From: Candidatus Villigracilaceae bacterium
GTDB lineage: Bacteria > Chloroflexota > Anaerolineae > Anaerolineales > Villigracilaceae
Length of the DNA: 64,000 bases
Direction: 5' to 3'
NCBI GenBank assembly: GCA_026645935.1
Contig: JAPKMP010000013.1
Span: forward strand, 62,001 to 126,000
The notes beneath the pieces were generated by a model. It worked only from the letters and a program-made list of their open reading frames with translations. It was not told the DNA's origin and did no database searches. Shown here piece by piece: positions 43,625 through 53,114 of the stretch (within the stretch, counting starts at the first letter, position 1; the number at the start of each line of letters is the position of its first letter). A program made the position numbers and the translations under genes.

Positions 43625-44668
43625 ATGAACCCCATGCCTCTTTTCTGGACTCTAAGCCTGCTGGCTGTTGCCCTGACTTTTATCTTCGCCTTGGGCTTTT
43701 TCACCAAACGCCGTCTCACAAAAAAATATCCACCCATCGGGCAAATGATCGATATCGGCGGCTACCGCCTGCACATGCAGGTAGAAGGCGCAGGGACGCC
43801 CACCGTCGTCTTCGACTCTGGCGCTGGGGGAATCGGTCTTCACTGGGAACTTGTCCGCCCTGCGATTGCCAAAGTGGCTCGCGTTGTCACTTACGACCGC
43901 GCCGGACTCGGCTGGAGCGACCACAGTCCCAAACCGCGCCGCGCCGATGTGATGGCGGAGGAATTACACACCTTGTTGAAGAAAGCGAACATCGAAGCTC
44001 CCTTTATTCTGGTGGGACATTCCCTTGGCGGAGTCGTTGCCCGTCAATTCGCGGCTAAATATCCGAATGAAGTGGCTGGTATGGTCATGGTGGACTCTGC
44101 GCATGAACAGCAGGTCAAACATTTCCCTGAAGCTCTGGTGAAGATGGTCAATTCGATGAAAGGCATGATGGGCGTAATGAAATTGATGGGCAGGCTCGGT
44201 ATCTTTGCGCTCAAACCAGACCTTGTCCAGATCGGCGATAACGGCAAACTCTCGAAAGTACTCGTCGCAAACATGCAGGGTGTGATGGCATCCAGCAGTA
44301 GCCATGCCGAAGCGATGATTGCTGAATCCGAAAGCGTCTTTGCGGCGGAGACTCAACCCGTTTCGGCTCTCGGAGATCTGCCACTAAACGTCATCCGTCA
44401 TGGGCAACTCGATGAGAACGCTGTACCGCCATCTCTCGGTCAGCAGGTGCGGGATGATTACGAAGCCGCGTGGCAAACCCTTCAGGCGAAGATAATGTCC
44501 CTGTCAACGCGGGGCAGGCTGATCGTCGCAGAAAGAAGCGGGCACAACATCATGTTCGAGCAGCCTGAGATCGTGATCGAATCCATTTTGGAAATGATGG
44601 GTAAAATTCAAAATGAGGAATCTTTATCCATCAGAAAAGAGGAGATGAGCCATGTTCAAGTTGGTTGA
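43625..44668 (+). CDS. Membrane-anchored alpha/beta hydrolase, paralogue
   Basis: The 347-residue protein has an N-terminal helix (residues 6-26), then PPIGQMIDIGGYRLHMQ, DRAGLGWSDHSPKPR, the nucleophile elbow GHSLGG (Ser133) and the late ERSGHNIMFEQPE with the catalytic His. It is close to the products of 22176-23171 and 45258-46295. The 3' end overlaps the next gene by 17 bases. The substrate is unknown. Confidence 0.9.
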   Translation: MNPMPLFWTLSLLAVALTFIFALGFFTKRRLTKKYPPIGQMIDIGGYRLHMQVEGAGTPTVVFDSGAGGIGLHWELVRPAIAKVARVVTYDRAGLGWSDHSPKPRRADVMAEELHTLLKKANIEAPFILVGHSLGGVVARQFAAKYPNEVAGMVMVDSAHEQQVKHFPEALVKMVNSMKGMMGVMKLMGRLGIFALKPDLVQIGDNGKLSKVLVANMQGVMASSSSHAEAMIAESESVFAAETQPVSALGDLPLNVIRHGQLDENAVPPSLGQQVRDDYEAAWQTLQAKIMSLSTRGRLIVAERSGHNIMFEQPEIVIESILEMMGKIQNEESLSIRKEEMSHVQVG

Positions 44669-45122
44669 GCCATATCAAAAACGCCCGATCCGCTTTTTGG
44701 AGTTATGGGAAAAGAATGGCTGGCGATTGAAAGTGTACAGCCTTGCTTATCAAATGCCGTTGGCGCGACCGCATGTAGTGGAGACGTCGAAGCCTATATT
44801 GTGGAAGCACCTGCAAGAGGTTGCGAAAGATAAACCTCATTACAACGTGGGTTTTATCGGAATCAACGACGGGCGCGGCGCGATCTTCTCCTTTGTGGAT
44901 TTCTGGGCGGACGAGAATGAACTTCATCATCACGTCTTTGTCTCGCTCAAAGAGGAAGTGGAAAAGCTTGAATACAAAACGCCGACGGGTCTCACCGCCT
45001 GTGTGTGGGATGCGGCGCTGCTTGCCTTTGAACGTCAGGCGTGGGTGGATACGATGTTGAACAATCCGACCGGACCCAGTCTGGAACAATATCTTTCGAC
45101 GCAGATGAATCAGGATGTTTGA
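44652..45122 (+). CDS. Conserved protein of unknown function
   Basis: The 156-residue soluble protein has the pattern NGWRLKVYSLAYQMPLARP, YNVGFIGINDGRGAIFSFVD, FWADENELHHHVFVS and TGLTACVWDAALLAFERQAW. I recognise this as a recurring bacterial hypothetical family but know no function. The acidic-His cluster DENELHHH could bind metal. GAGGAG lies before the ATG, inside the hydrolase gene, so the pair is cotranslated. A repeat copy with a terminator begins three bases after its stop. Confidence 0.8.
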   Translation: MFKLVEPYQKRPIRFLELWEKNGWRLKVYSLAYQMPLARPHVVETSKPILWKHLQEVAKDKPHYNVGFIGINDGRGAIFSFVDFWADENELHHHVFVSLKEEVEKLEYKTPTGLTACVWDAALLAFERQAWVDTMLNNPTGPSLEQYLSTQMNQDV

Positions 45123-45124
45123 CC

Positions 45125-45200
45125 TACGTCATTTGAAGGATAAAGACCGCTGTAAAAGGCGGTCTTTTGTATTAAGTGATTCGCGCCAATGCTCCGATAC
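45125..45200 (+). repeat. Terminator-carrying intergenic repeat, copy 4
   Basis: It starts TACGTCATTTG (45125-45135). GACCGC (45145-45150) pairs with GCGGTC (45159-45164), then TTTTGT. The right end (AATGCTCCGATACGC) has diverged from copies 1 to 3, so that border is approximate. Confidence 0.7.
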
Positions 45201-45257
45201 GCTTCGAAGATGAAATTTATACAATGCTCCTAATCAAATCAATAGAGGAGAATCAAA

Positions 45258-46295
45258 ATGAAAACAACTCGAACGAACAAAAAGCGTGTCTTCCATTTCT
45301 GGCTGGGAAGAATATTCCTTGTCCTTCTGGCATTGATCGTTTTGTTTGTCAGCGCAGCGCTGGCTGCCGGCGCAAAGAACAAACGTGATTTTGCCAAGAA
45401 TTATCCGCCCATTGGGCAGATGGTGGATGTGGGCGGCTATCGTTTGCACTTGTATTGCACAGGCGAATTGCAATCTGGCGAGCCGACCGTGATCGTGGAA
45501 GCAGGCTCAGGCAGCGTGGGTCTGATGTGGACATTGGTGCAGGATGAAGTAGCGAAGTCTGCCCGCATTTGTACTTATGATCGCGCCGGGCTTGGCTGGA
45601 GTGAATCCAGCCCCAAGCCACGCACTGCGGAAGTGATCACGGATGAATTGCATACCTTGCTGATCAATGCCGGAATCGAAGCTCCATACATTCTCGTTGG
45701 TCATTCGCTGGGTGGAATTTTCGTCCGCGAGTATCAGTACAAATATCCAGATGATGTCGCTGGAATCATCCTGGTCGATTCGGGAGATGGGAAACTGGCG
45801 ACCTACATGGAGGGAACGGCTTACATGCAGATGATGTACCAATTTATTGAAGCCAGCAAAACATTGACTGACACTGGACTCATCAAAGTCGTGACGGGTC
45901 TCAGTGCCTTGTTTCCATCTGAGCCGATGTATCAGACATTGCCAGCGGGAATCCCTGAAACCATTCAGGTGATGATGGTCAAAACGACCGAAGCGGGAGC
46001 CGTTGAAGTGGCTGCCTTGCCGATCATTTGGGAGGAAAACCGCGCCCATCAAACCTCCCTTGGGGATCTGCCCCTCACGGTCATTGTCCACGGGTATTGC
46101 AACAGTTGCAGCAAAAACCCCGCGGAATTGGCAAAGGAAGAGGCAGGCTGGCTGGAAATGCAGAAATATCTTGCTTCGTTATCGTCTACTAGCGAATTGA
46201 TTGTCGCAAGCCCGCAGACGGGTCACGATATTCAGGTGGATGAACCCGGCCTGGTTGTAGAGGCAATTCAAAACTTGATCGAGGCGGTGCGATAA
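45258..46295 (+). CDS. Membrane-anchored alpha/beta hydrolase, paralogue
   Basis: The 345-residue protein has a long N-terminal helix (about residues 13-38), YPPIGQMVDVGGYRLHLYC, DRAGLGWSESSPKPR, the nucleophile elbow GHSLGG (Ser150) and the late PQTGHDIQVDEPG with the His. It is most similar to the 43625 hydrolase and probably arose by local duplication. GAGGAG precedes the ATG. The pair CNSCS near residue 280 is unusual and not shared by the paralogues. Confidence 0.9.
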   Translation: MKTTRTNKKRVFHFWLGRIFLVLLALIVLFVSAALAAGAKNKRDFAKNYPPIGQMVDVGGYRLHLYCTGELQSGEPTVIVEAGSGSVGLMWTLVQDEVAKSARICTYDRAGLGWSESSPKPRTAEVITDELHTLLINAGIEAPYILVGHSLGGIFVREYQYKYPDDVAGIILVDSGDGKLATYMEGTAYMQMMYQFIEASKTLTDTGLIKVVTGLSALFPSEPMYQTLPAGIPETIQVMMVKTTEAGAVEVAALPIIWEENRAHQTSLGDLPLTVIVHGYCNSCSKNPAELAKEEAGWLEMQKYLASLSSTSELIVASPQTGHDIQVDEPGLVVEAIQNLIEAVR

Positions 46296-46731
46296 TCAAT
46301 CCCATCTAAATGCATTTCAAACCTGGCAACCCATATAGGGTGATCTCGCCAATAAATCCGGTTCAGAAAACGACAACGGGGCACTCAATTTCGAGTTGCC
46401 CTGTTGCAATAAGCGCCCACTCCCCGGCTTCAGAGCAGGGGAGTAGGGCATGATCGTTTATGAGAGTGAAATCGAATACTTATAGATGAGCAATTCTCAT
46501 CATAGAGATAATTATCCTTATTTTGTTGTTTCATCCCATATTTGGTTGTTACGCTGGTTATATAGTGAAGTAGGAAGAAATTCTTGCCTGCATACCGATA
46601 TGTTCCCCGTTGTACATATCCGATTGTGGTTGTGAGATGAAAGCGATGATAATGGGCTACTTTGGAATGCTTGGCATGAATATCATAACGCCTTCACAAA
46701 TCAAGGCGTTATGATATTCGAACAACTACAC
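46296..46731. other. Intergenic region with several hairpins
   Basis: No gene is apparent in these 436 bases. Two plus-strand stems lie at 46374-46406 (CAACGGGGCA with TGCCCTGTTG) and 46415-46449 (GCCCACTCCCC with GGGGAGTAGGGC, one bulge). They may end the hydrolase transcript, though neither has a good T-run. The segment 46450-46670 is AT-rich and featureless. A long inverted repeat follows (listed separately). Confidence 0.55.
46678..46719. repeat. Perfect 17-base inverted repeat
   Basis: GAATATCATAACGCCTT (46678-46694) pairs with AAGGCGTTATGATATTC (46703-46719) over eight bases. It begins 13 bases past the stop of a minus-strand gene and may protect or end that message. There is no T-run. 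Confidence 0.75.
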
Positions 46732-47463
46732 CTATTGAATCTCAATTATGGTGTGATCATCCACATCCGGCGCGCCGTAACTGACATCCACCATGAAGGA
46801 ACGACCATCTTCCAACATACCTTCGGCTTTGAACTGGATTAAAGGCTGCGGATTCGATTGACCGGGATGCAGCAATTCTGTGTAGGTTGCCGCTTCGCCC
46901 TTCAGCAGGGAGGGTAATACCGCGAGCTCACCGATAGTCACGACACCATCTGCCAATGCCGCCTCAATCTCCGTCTGGGCGATAAACCAAACAGGCACAG
47001 CCCCCCGCCCCATCATTTCTGCAATGAGAGGGGCAGGATCGGTTTGCGGACCATTCGCCCAATACTCGATGGAGGTGGTAGTGGGCGGAGTACAGGCAAA
47101 TGCTCCCGGACCGTCATTGCCCGGAAAATGGAAGAACTGGTTCAGGTTGAACTCGGCTGGGATGCAATCCGGGGAGCGATAGAAGACGATGACTGTCCAT
47201 TCGCCGTTGGAGAATGTCTCATTTTCGCCAAAACGGGCATAGAAGGGAACCTCTCCATTCGCCTCAATGCGAACGGGATCTTTTGCTTCGGCAGGGACGG
47301 GCGCTTTGGTTTCAACCGCAGCCGACTCGGTTGGTTGCACTTGGGTGTTATCAGAGATGGAGGAAACGATTTCCCTCGTGTTCAATATCGCGCGCACAGT
47401 GAAAATTCCCACAACGAGCAGGGCGACCACGGCTGCAACTTTCATTAAACGACTGGCGTTCAT
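46732..47463 (-). CDS. Membrane-anchored extracytoplasmic protein, function unknown
   Basis: The 243-residue protein has a single N-terminal helix (MKVAAVVALLVVGIFTVRAIL, residues 7-27) and a low-complexity Pro/Glu/Thr linker. A soluble domain starts near residue 65 (DPVRIEANGEVPFYARFGEN). Two cysteines, in SPDCIPAEF and FACTPP, could form a disulfide. I recognise no family. AAAGGAG precedes the ATG. It is divergent from the giant BTAD-STAND-WD40 gene and could share its regulation. Confidence 0.78.
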   Translation of the reverse strand: MNASRLMKVAAVVALLVVGIFTVRAILNTREIVSSISDNTQVQPTESAAVETKAPVPAEAKDPVRIEANGEVPFYARFGENETFSNGEWTVIVFYRSPDCIPAEFNLNQFFHFPGNDGPGAFACTPPTTTSIEYWANGPQTDPAPLIAEMMGRGAVPVWFIAQTEIEAALADGVVTIGELAVLPSLLKGEAATYTELLHPGQSNPQPLIQFKAEGMLEDGRSFMVDVSYGAPDVDDHTIIEIQ

Positions 47464-47649
47464 TTTATTAATCTCCTTTGATTATTTTTAAGGCGTTTTG
47501 AATTTCAATCTTGTCTTGAGGGAATATAACTTACTTCATGGGCGCCTCCAAATATCGTTATTTTGAAAACCTGCTCGAAGTGTAGAACTTGTGCGTTTTT
47601 CAAGTGTATTCAGAGCCGTTAATTTAGCATTTATCGAGAATACACATGC

Positions 47650-47658
47650 TGATATAAT
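47650..47658 (+). promoter_or_regulatory. Extended -10 promoter (TGATATAAT)
   Basis: TGATATAAT is a TGn-extended -10 box about 70 bases upstream of the giant gene's GTG start. No clear -35 element is seen, as expected for an extended -10 promoter. Confidence 0.55.
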
Positions 47659-47727
47659 GACCAAACCGACCTGATTTGACATTATTTCCTTATCATCCAC
47701 CGCTTTCAAGTCAAGAAAAGATGCCGA

Positions 47728-50700
47728 GTGCTTGAAGTCAGACTGTTAGGGCAATTTACAATTAAGTTGGATGGGGTTCCCATTCAAATAAATTCGCGTC
47801 CAGCGCAATCCCTTCTTGCGTATTTGCTTATAAACGCAGGCAGAGCAGTTCGGCGTGAGAAACTGGCGGGTTTGTTTTGGCCCGATGCCTCTGATGAAAA
47901 TGCGCGGAATAATCTCCGCCAGGCTTTGTGGCGGGTCCGGAAAAGCCTGGATGCTGATGGGACCTATGATCCATCCCTGCTTTTGGTGGATGACATTACG
48001 GTTTCGGTCAACGCCTCTTCCGAATATCGCCTGGATGTAATCGAACTGGAAACACAGATACATGAAGATACGCCGCTTCCCCGGTTGATCGAGATCGTCT
48101 CCTTGTATGAGGGCGAATTGTTGCCGGGGTTTTATGATGATTGGGTGGTTCTCGAACGTGAGAGATTGGGGGCAATATTTGAAGCGCGGATGGGGGCGCT
48201 GATAAACCGCCTGATGGAACTGCAATACTGGTCGGAAACGGTCGAATGGAGCGAGCGATGGATCTCACTGGGCGGTGTGCCCGAGCCTGCCTACCGCGGA
48301 TTGATGCTGGCGCACGCAGTTCAAGGTGATCTGAGCAAAATGGCGGCGGCGTATCATCGTTGTGAAGAAGCGATGCAGAACGAGTTGGGACTAGCGCCTT
48401 CCGACACCACTCAATCCCTTTATGAACAATTAAAGGCAGGAGGAGTGGCAAATAGCAATTTGATGAAGCGCGAAACAATTCAAAACGCTTCGCCATTCAC
48501 AGACGAGAACCCAGCGCCCGGCGCACCGCCTTATATGGGTTTACAGCACTACAATGAAACCGATGCTGATTATTTCTTTGGTCGGGAGCCATTGATCAAT
48601 TTGATTTACAGCCGCCTAACCGGGGGATATCCCTTCATTGCGGTTGTAGGCGCCTCTGGAAGCGGGAAATCATCTCTCGTCCGCGCAGGTTTGATCCCGA
48701 CCCTTAATTCGCAGGGATTCAAGAAAAAACACACCGATACTCAAGTTGATGATGGGCATGTTTGGAAAATCGTCCTCGTTAACCCAACCATGCACCCGCT
48801 TGAAGCGCTGTTAATGGGACTAAATCAACATCTGCAAACGGAGATTCGATCCGCCGATCTCAGGAAGGATGTCCATTATCTTCGCAGGCATTTGTCCGGG
48901 ATGAGGCAGGACGGGGAAAAGATGCCTTCCCAGAGCTCAGATAGACAGGGCGTTTCCAAGCTTTTAATCGTCATTGATCAATTTGAGGAACTCTTTACGT
49001 TATGTGCCGATGAACCTGAACGACGGGCATTCATTGACGTGTTAATGTCCATTGCTGATGCGGAGTTTGAAGAACATGTCCATGTGCTCATCACTTTGCG
49101 GGCGGATTTCTACTCGCACTGCGGACAGTATCCGAACCTTCGGGAGGCATTGACCCGCGCCCAGATATACATTGGACCAATGAGTGCGGAGGAGGTTCGC
49201 CGGGTGATCGAAGAGCCGGCGCGTCATGGCGGATGGGATTTCGAGCACGGTCTGGTGGAGTTGATCCTGCGCGATGTGAACCGGGAGCCCGGCATGTTAC
49301 CCCTGCTTTCACATGCCTTGTTGGAAACCTGGTGCAGACGGCAGGGACGAACACTTACTCTGCAGGGATATGTTAAGTCCGGAGGCGTACGCGGCGCAAT
49401 TGCGAGGACAGCAGAGACCGTCTTCAATCTCCAACTTTCATCCGAACAACAGCAGATCGCCAAAAACATCTTTTTGAGGCTTACTAATTTAGGAGAAGGA
49501 GTCGAGGGAACCCGCAGGCGCGTGATGTTGGCGGAGCTCATTCCCGCCGCGCGGGATGCGTCCGCCGTTCAATCGGTTTTGAACATACTGTCAGATGCCC
49601 GCCTGATCACCATTGGCGAAGATTCAGCGGAAGTCGCGCATGAGGCGTTGATCACGGAATGGCCCACGCTCCACAACTGGCTGGTCGAAGATCGGGAAGG
49701 TCTCAGGCTGCATCGTCATCTCACCGAAGCCGCGCAGGCATGGTTGGAGTCGGATCGTGATCCCAGTGAACTTTATCAAAGAACCAGGTTGGGTCAGGCA
49801 GTCGAATGGAGTGAAACGTACGCATCAGACCTGAGCTTATTGGAGCAGGAATTCCTAACCGCTTCAAGGGAACAAGCCGAACAAGTGGAGTCCGAGCGAA
49901 AGGCTCAACAGGAGCGCGAATTGCGCGCCGCCCGGGAATTGGCGAAAGCCCAGCAGGAACGAGCGGAAACTGAAAAGCAACTGTCTGAAAGTCAGACCCA
50001 TGCCTTGGCGCAATTACGACGGCGCGCCATCTACCTCACGGCTGCGCTATTCTTTGCGCTTGGCATGGCGGGCATCGCCTTGTTTCTGGGGGAGCGGGTG
50101 CGGCAGGTTGCGCTGACAGCACAAGCCAATGCTGAACGGGCGGAGGACGAACGCCGAATTGCCTTTTCGCGTGAACTAGCCGCCGCATCTGTCTCGAACT
50201 TGGGCTTGGATCCGGAACTCAGCATTTTACTCGCCCTGGCTGCTGTATCCGAGGCGCAATCGGCTGGTTTGCCTGTCCCGCGTGAGGCGGAAGAGGCGTT
50301 GCATGGATCTGTCCTGGCGTCGCGATTACGGATGACCCTGCCGGGAGGTTATGGGGTGGATTTTGATCCGAGAGGATCCTTAATCGCATCCAGTGGAGCG
50401 AACAGTTCTGTGGTCATCCGGGAATTTCCATCCGGGCAAGAGAGGCTTGTTTTACAGGGGCTTTCCGGCGATCTTTACGGTGTGGGGGTAAGTTTCAGCC
50501 CTGATGGTAGAAGGGTACTCACCGCCAGTGCGGACGGGACAGCCAAAGTTTGGGACATCCCCATGGGGAATGAGTTGTTAACACTACAGGGGCATACCGC
50601 ATCGGTCAATGCCGGGATATTCAGCACGGATGGAATACATATTGCAACAACATCCGGTGATGGAACGGTGCGGGTTTGGGACTCGAAAACGGGGGATGAA

Positions 50701-52197
50701 CTGCTCATGTTGACGCTTCCCGCTCCTTCAGGCATTGCCTTTGACTCCAAAGGAGAATATCTTGCAATTGCCAATGATCTCGAATCCAATGGCTCAGTGA
50801 CGATTTGGGACATCACATCCGGAGAAAACACACTGACATTGCCTGGTCATCCTCGTGGTTCGCTGGCTGTGGTTTATAGCAGGGATGGAATGCATATCAT
50901 TACTGCCGGACGGGATGCGAAGATTCGAGTATGGAATCTGGAAGACGGGGAGGAAACAACTGTATTGAATGAAACCATCCCAATCTATTCGCTGGCTGTG
51001 AGCCCGAATGGCAGGCAAATTGCGGCGGGCGGCATTGATGGAACTGTCAAAGTTTGGGATTTGGAAACTGCTCGTTTGCTGTTCGAGCTCACCGGGCACA
51101 CCGATGTGGTAAGTTCTCTGGCGTTCAGCCCCGATGCAAAGTATCTGGCATCCAGCAGCGTGGATGGTTCCAGCAGAGTATGGGATGTGTCGGCAAATGG
51201 AATGACCGAATGGTTGACTCTTTCAGGACACACAGAGGTGGTTTACAGCCTGAACTATAACCCCGATGGTCGAAAAATTGCCACTTCCAGTTGGGACGAA
51301 ACCGCTGTCATCTGGGATGCATTTACCGGGAATAGATTGTTTGCCTTTCAAGATTTTACAGCGGAGGTGGGGCGCATCACATTCAATGATGATGGATCGA
51401 GGATCGCTACAGCGGATTACGGCGGGGTATTAAAACTTTGGGAGGCTGATACAGGTAAATTGGTTTTTTCTGTTCCAGCGCATAGTCCGGGCGATATTGA
51501 CGCCATGTTCAGCCCGGATGGAAACTTTATCGCCACGGGCGGCGCAGATGGAACGGCAAAATTGTGGGATGTTAATACGGGTGAAATGATTCGAATGTTT
51601 GCAGGTCATACCGATGTCATTCATCGTATTTCATTCAACCCTGATGGAAGCCTGTTGGCTACAGCAAGCTGGGACGATACGGCGAAAATCTGGAAGGTAT
51701 CCTCGGGCGAAATGCTTCATACATTTTCCGCAGGAGGCGGGGATGTAAAAAGTGTTGCATTCAGCCCTGATGGACAACGCCTGACGACGGCACATGAAGA
51801 TGGGATTGCCAGAATATGGGATGTTTCAATGGTTGGAACGGAACCGCAAAACGAAGTGCGGATTGTGCAAACGTTGGTAGGGCACAACTCCACGGTTTGG
51901 GATGCTACCTTTAGCCCAGATGGTAAACGTCTGGGAACCATCAGTTTTGATGGTACTGCAAGGCTTTGGGACGCGGAATCTGGGAGTGAGTTACTGGCAT
52001 GGTCGGGCAATAATAATGGTCCAGACTTGGAATTCAGTCCGGATGGAAGACATCTGGCAGTCACCAGCGGCGATGGAAACGTGAGGGTGTTAATCCTCTC
52101 GCTCGAAGAATTAATAAGCGTGGCAAAATCCCGGCTGACTCGATCCTTTACTCTGGCAGAGTGCCAAAAATACCTGCATCGCGATTCCTGTCCGTAA
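47728..52197 (+). CDS. Membrane-anchored BTAD-STAND-WD40 regulator
   Basis: The 1489-residue protein starts with an OmpR-like winged helix (about 1-90: VRLLGQFTIKLDGVPIQ, SLLAYLLINAGRAVRREKLA) and a BTAD helical domain (about 95-245), as in SARP regulators. A STAND NTPase follows with PYMGLQHYNETDADYFFGRE, Walker A GASGSGKSS (308-316) and Walker B LLIVIDQFEE (Asp417). A charged coiled coil (about 710-762) leads to one transmembrane helix (about 767-787, preceded by RRR). Thirteen or so WD40 repeats fill residues 880 to about 1470. By the positive-inside rule the DNA-binding half is cytoplasmic and the propellers are outside. The start is GTG with a weak ribosome site. Ligand and target genes are unknown. 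Confidence 0.92.
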   Translation: MLEVRLLGQFTIKLDGVPIQINSRPAQSLLAYLLINAGRAVRREKLAGLFWPDASDENARNNLRQALWRVRKSLDADGTYDPSLLLVDDITVSVNASSEYRLDVIELETQIHEDTPLPRLIEIVSLYEGELLPGFYDDWVVLERERLGAIFEARMGALINRLMELQYWSETVEWSERWISLGGVPEPAYRGLMLAHAVQGDLSKMAAAYHRCEEAMQNELGLAPSDTTQSLYEQLKAGGVANSNLMKRETIQNASPFTDENPAPGAPPYMGLQHYNETDADYFFGREPLINLIYSRLTGGYPFIAVVGASGSGKSSLVRAGLIPTLNSQGFKKKHTDTQVDDGHVWKIVLVNPTMHPLEALLMGLNQHLQTEIRSADLRKDVHYLRRHLSGMRQDGEKMPSQSSDRQGVSKLLIVIDQFEELFTLCADEPERRAFIDVLMSIADAEFEEHVHVLITLRADFYSHCGQYPNLREALTRAQIYIGPMSAEEVRRVIEEPARHGGWDFEHGLVELILRDVNREPGMLPLLSHALLETWCRRQGRTLTLQGYVKSGGVRGAIARTAETVFNLQLSSEQQQIAKNIFLRLTNLGEGVEGTRRRVMLAELIPAARDASAVQSVLNILSDARLITIGEDSAEVAHEALITEWPTLHNWLVEDREGLRLHRHLTEAAQAWLESDRDPSELYQRTRLGQAVEWSETYASDLSLLEQEFLTASREQAEQVESERKAQQERELRAARELAKAQQERAETEKQLSESQTHALAQLRRRAIYLTAALFFALGMAGIALFLGERVRQVALTAQANAERAEDERRIAFSRELAAASVSNLGLDPELSILLALAAVSEAQSAGLPVPREAEEALHGSVLASRLRMTLPGGYGVDFDPRGSLIASSGANSSVVIREFPSGQERLVLQGLSGDLYGVGVSFSPDGRRVLTASADGTAKVWDIPMGNELLTLQGHTASVNAGIFSTDGIHIATTSGDGTVRVWDSKTGDELLMLTLPAPSGIAFDSKGEYLAIANDLESNGSVTIWDITSGENTLTLPGHPRGSLAVVYSRDGMHIITAGRDAKIRVWNLEDGEETTVLNETIPIYSLAVSPNGRQIAAGGIDGTVKVWDLETARLLFELTGHTDVVSSLAFSPDAKYLASSSVDGSSRVWDVSANGMTEWLTLSGHTEVVYSLNYNPDGRKIATSSWDETAVIWDAFTGNRLFAFQDFTAEVGRITFNDDGSRIATADYGGVLKLWEADTGKLVFSVPAHSPGDIDAMFSPDGNFIATGGADGTAKLWDVNTGEMIRMFAGHTDVIHRISFNPDGSLLATASWDDTAKIWKVSSGEMLHTFSAGGGDVKSVAFSPDGQRLTTAHEDGIARIWDVSMVGTEPQNEVRIVQTLVGHNSTVWDATFSPDGKRLGTISFDGTARLWDAESGSELLAWSGNNNGPDLEFSPDGRHLAVTSGDGNVRVLILSLEELISVAKSRLTRSFTLAECQKYLHRDSCP

Positions 52198-53114
52198 GAA
52201 GCTGTGATGAGTGCCTGGTCGGGAATTCATTGGGGTGTTTACGATAGAGGTGTTGTCATCGGTCCATGACCACCACTACTACCCAAACGAGTCACAATAT
52301 CGCCTTCGCCATATTGTCATAATTGAATACGATATACGACCATGGTTAGGCTGGTTTTACCCATCGACAAGAAAAATTACTGCAAACAACTGCGCTACTT
52401 TTACAAAGGTAGCGTAGATTTATCGACTGCCGGTACATTATGTGAGGCGCTGGATGCTGTTTGCAGTGATCCTACTCTATCACTTCAAAACCCGCGTTCC
52501 TATGGGCAGATCCTGCGGTTTCGACCAGTTGACCAGATAATCGGTATCCCGTTCACCATTGATGGTATAGGTATTGTTCTTGCCGCGTCGACAGGCTAAC
52601 CACCCAAGAAGGTGGCGAGTGGACGACAGTCGCATCCGAAAGGATGACAATGATGCAATCACCGAGTTCGAGGATGGATAACCATGCACGTTGAAAGTCT
52701 GCCAGGCAAAGCTCCTCAGGCTCGGTTTGGACAGAGGAGCGAAAATACATCCCCGGCTCGGTACTGCCCCGATTGGGCGATGCTTTCCCGCTTGTCATAC
52801 AGGGCGCTGGCACGGATGATATCCTCCAGTATCCGGTCAGCCCTTTGAGCCAGGCTGACGGCGTAGTTTTTGATGGTAGCAAGCCATCAAGTTTGAATAT
52901 CGTATACAGAAGACCCCATGGCGCAAAGCGCCAGGGGAAACGTGGATGGTATGGATTACACCCGAGGGGTAAACGTAACGTTTATTAATTCATTGAATTT
53001 TATGGTTTTTGATAACGAGAGAATCAGGACTTTTTTCAGTTACATTTGCAGGAAAAAAGGGATATATATTAAGATGAATTATCGGATGAATAGCAAAAAA
53101 TAGAAAGGATCGGT
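52198..53114. other. Region without a clear gene, probable coding relics
   Basis: I find no convincing gene in 917 bases. The minus strand of about 52700-52890 reads NYAVSLAQRADRILEDIIRA then SALYDKRESIAQSGQYRAGD, which looks protein-like but lacks a start and is soon stopped. Another minus frame near 52490-52590 gives NNTYTINGERDTDYLVNWSK. Together they suggest a decayed gene I cannot identify. A short stem (TGGCGC with GCGCCA) is near 52920. From 52980 the sequence is AT-rich and should hold the kor promoter. Confidence 0.5.

Noticed and set aside
50341-52110. Apparent DNA repeats within the WD40 part
   Set aside because: They reflect diverged WD40 protein repeats (WDxxTG pattern) and not separate DNA elements or a CRISPR array.
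52342-52599. Plus-strand 85-codon open frame after the giant WD40 gene
   Set aside because: No ribosome site, no recognisable motif, and the opposite strand shows equally plausible broken frames. It was kept only as part of a relic region.
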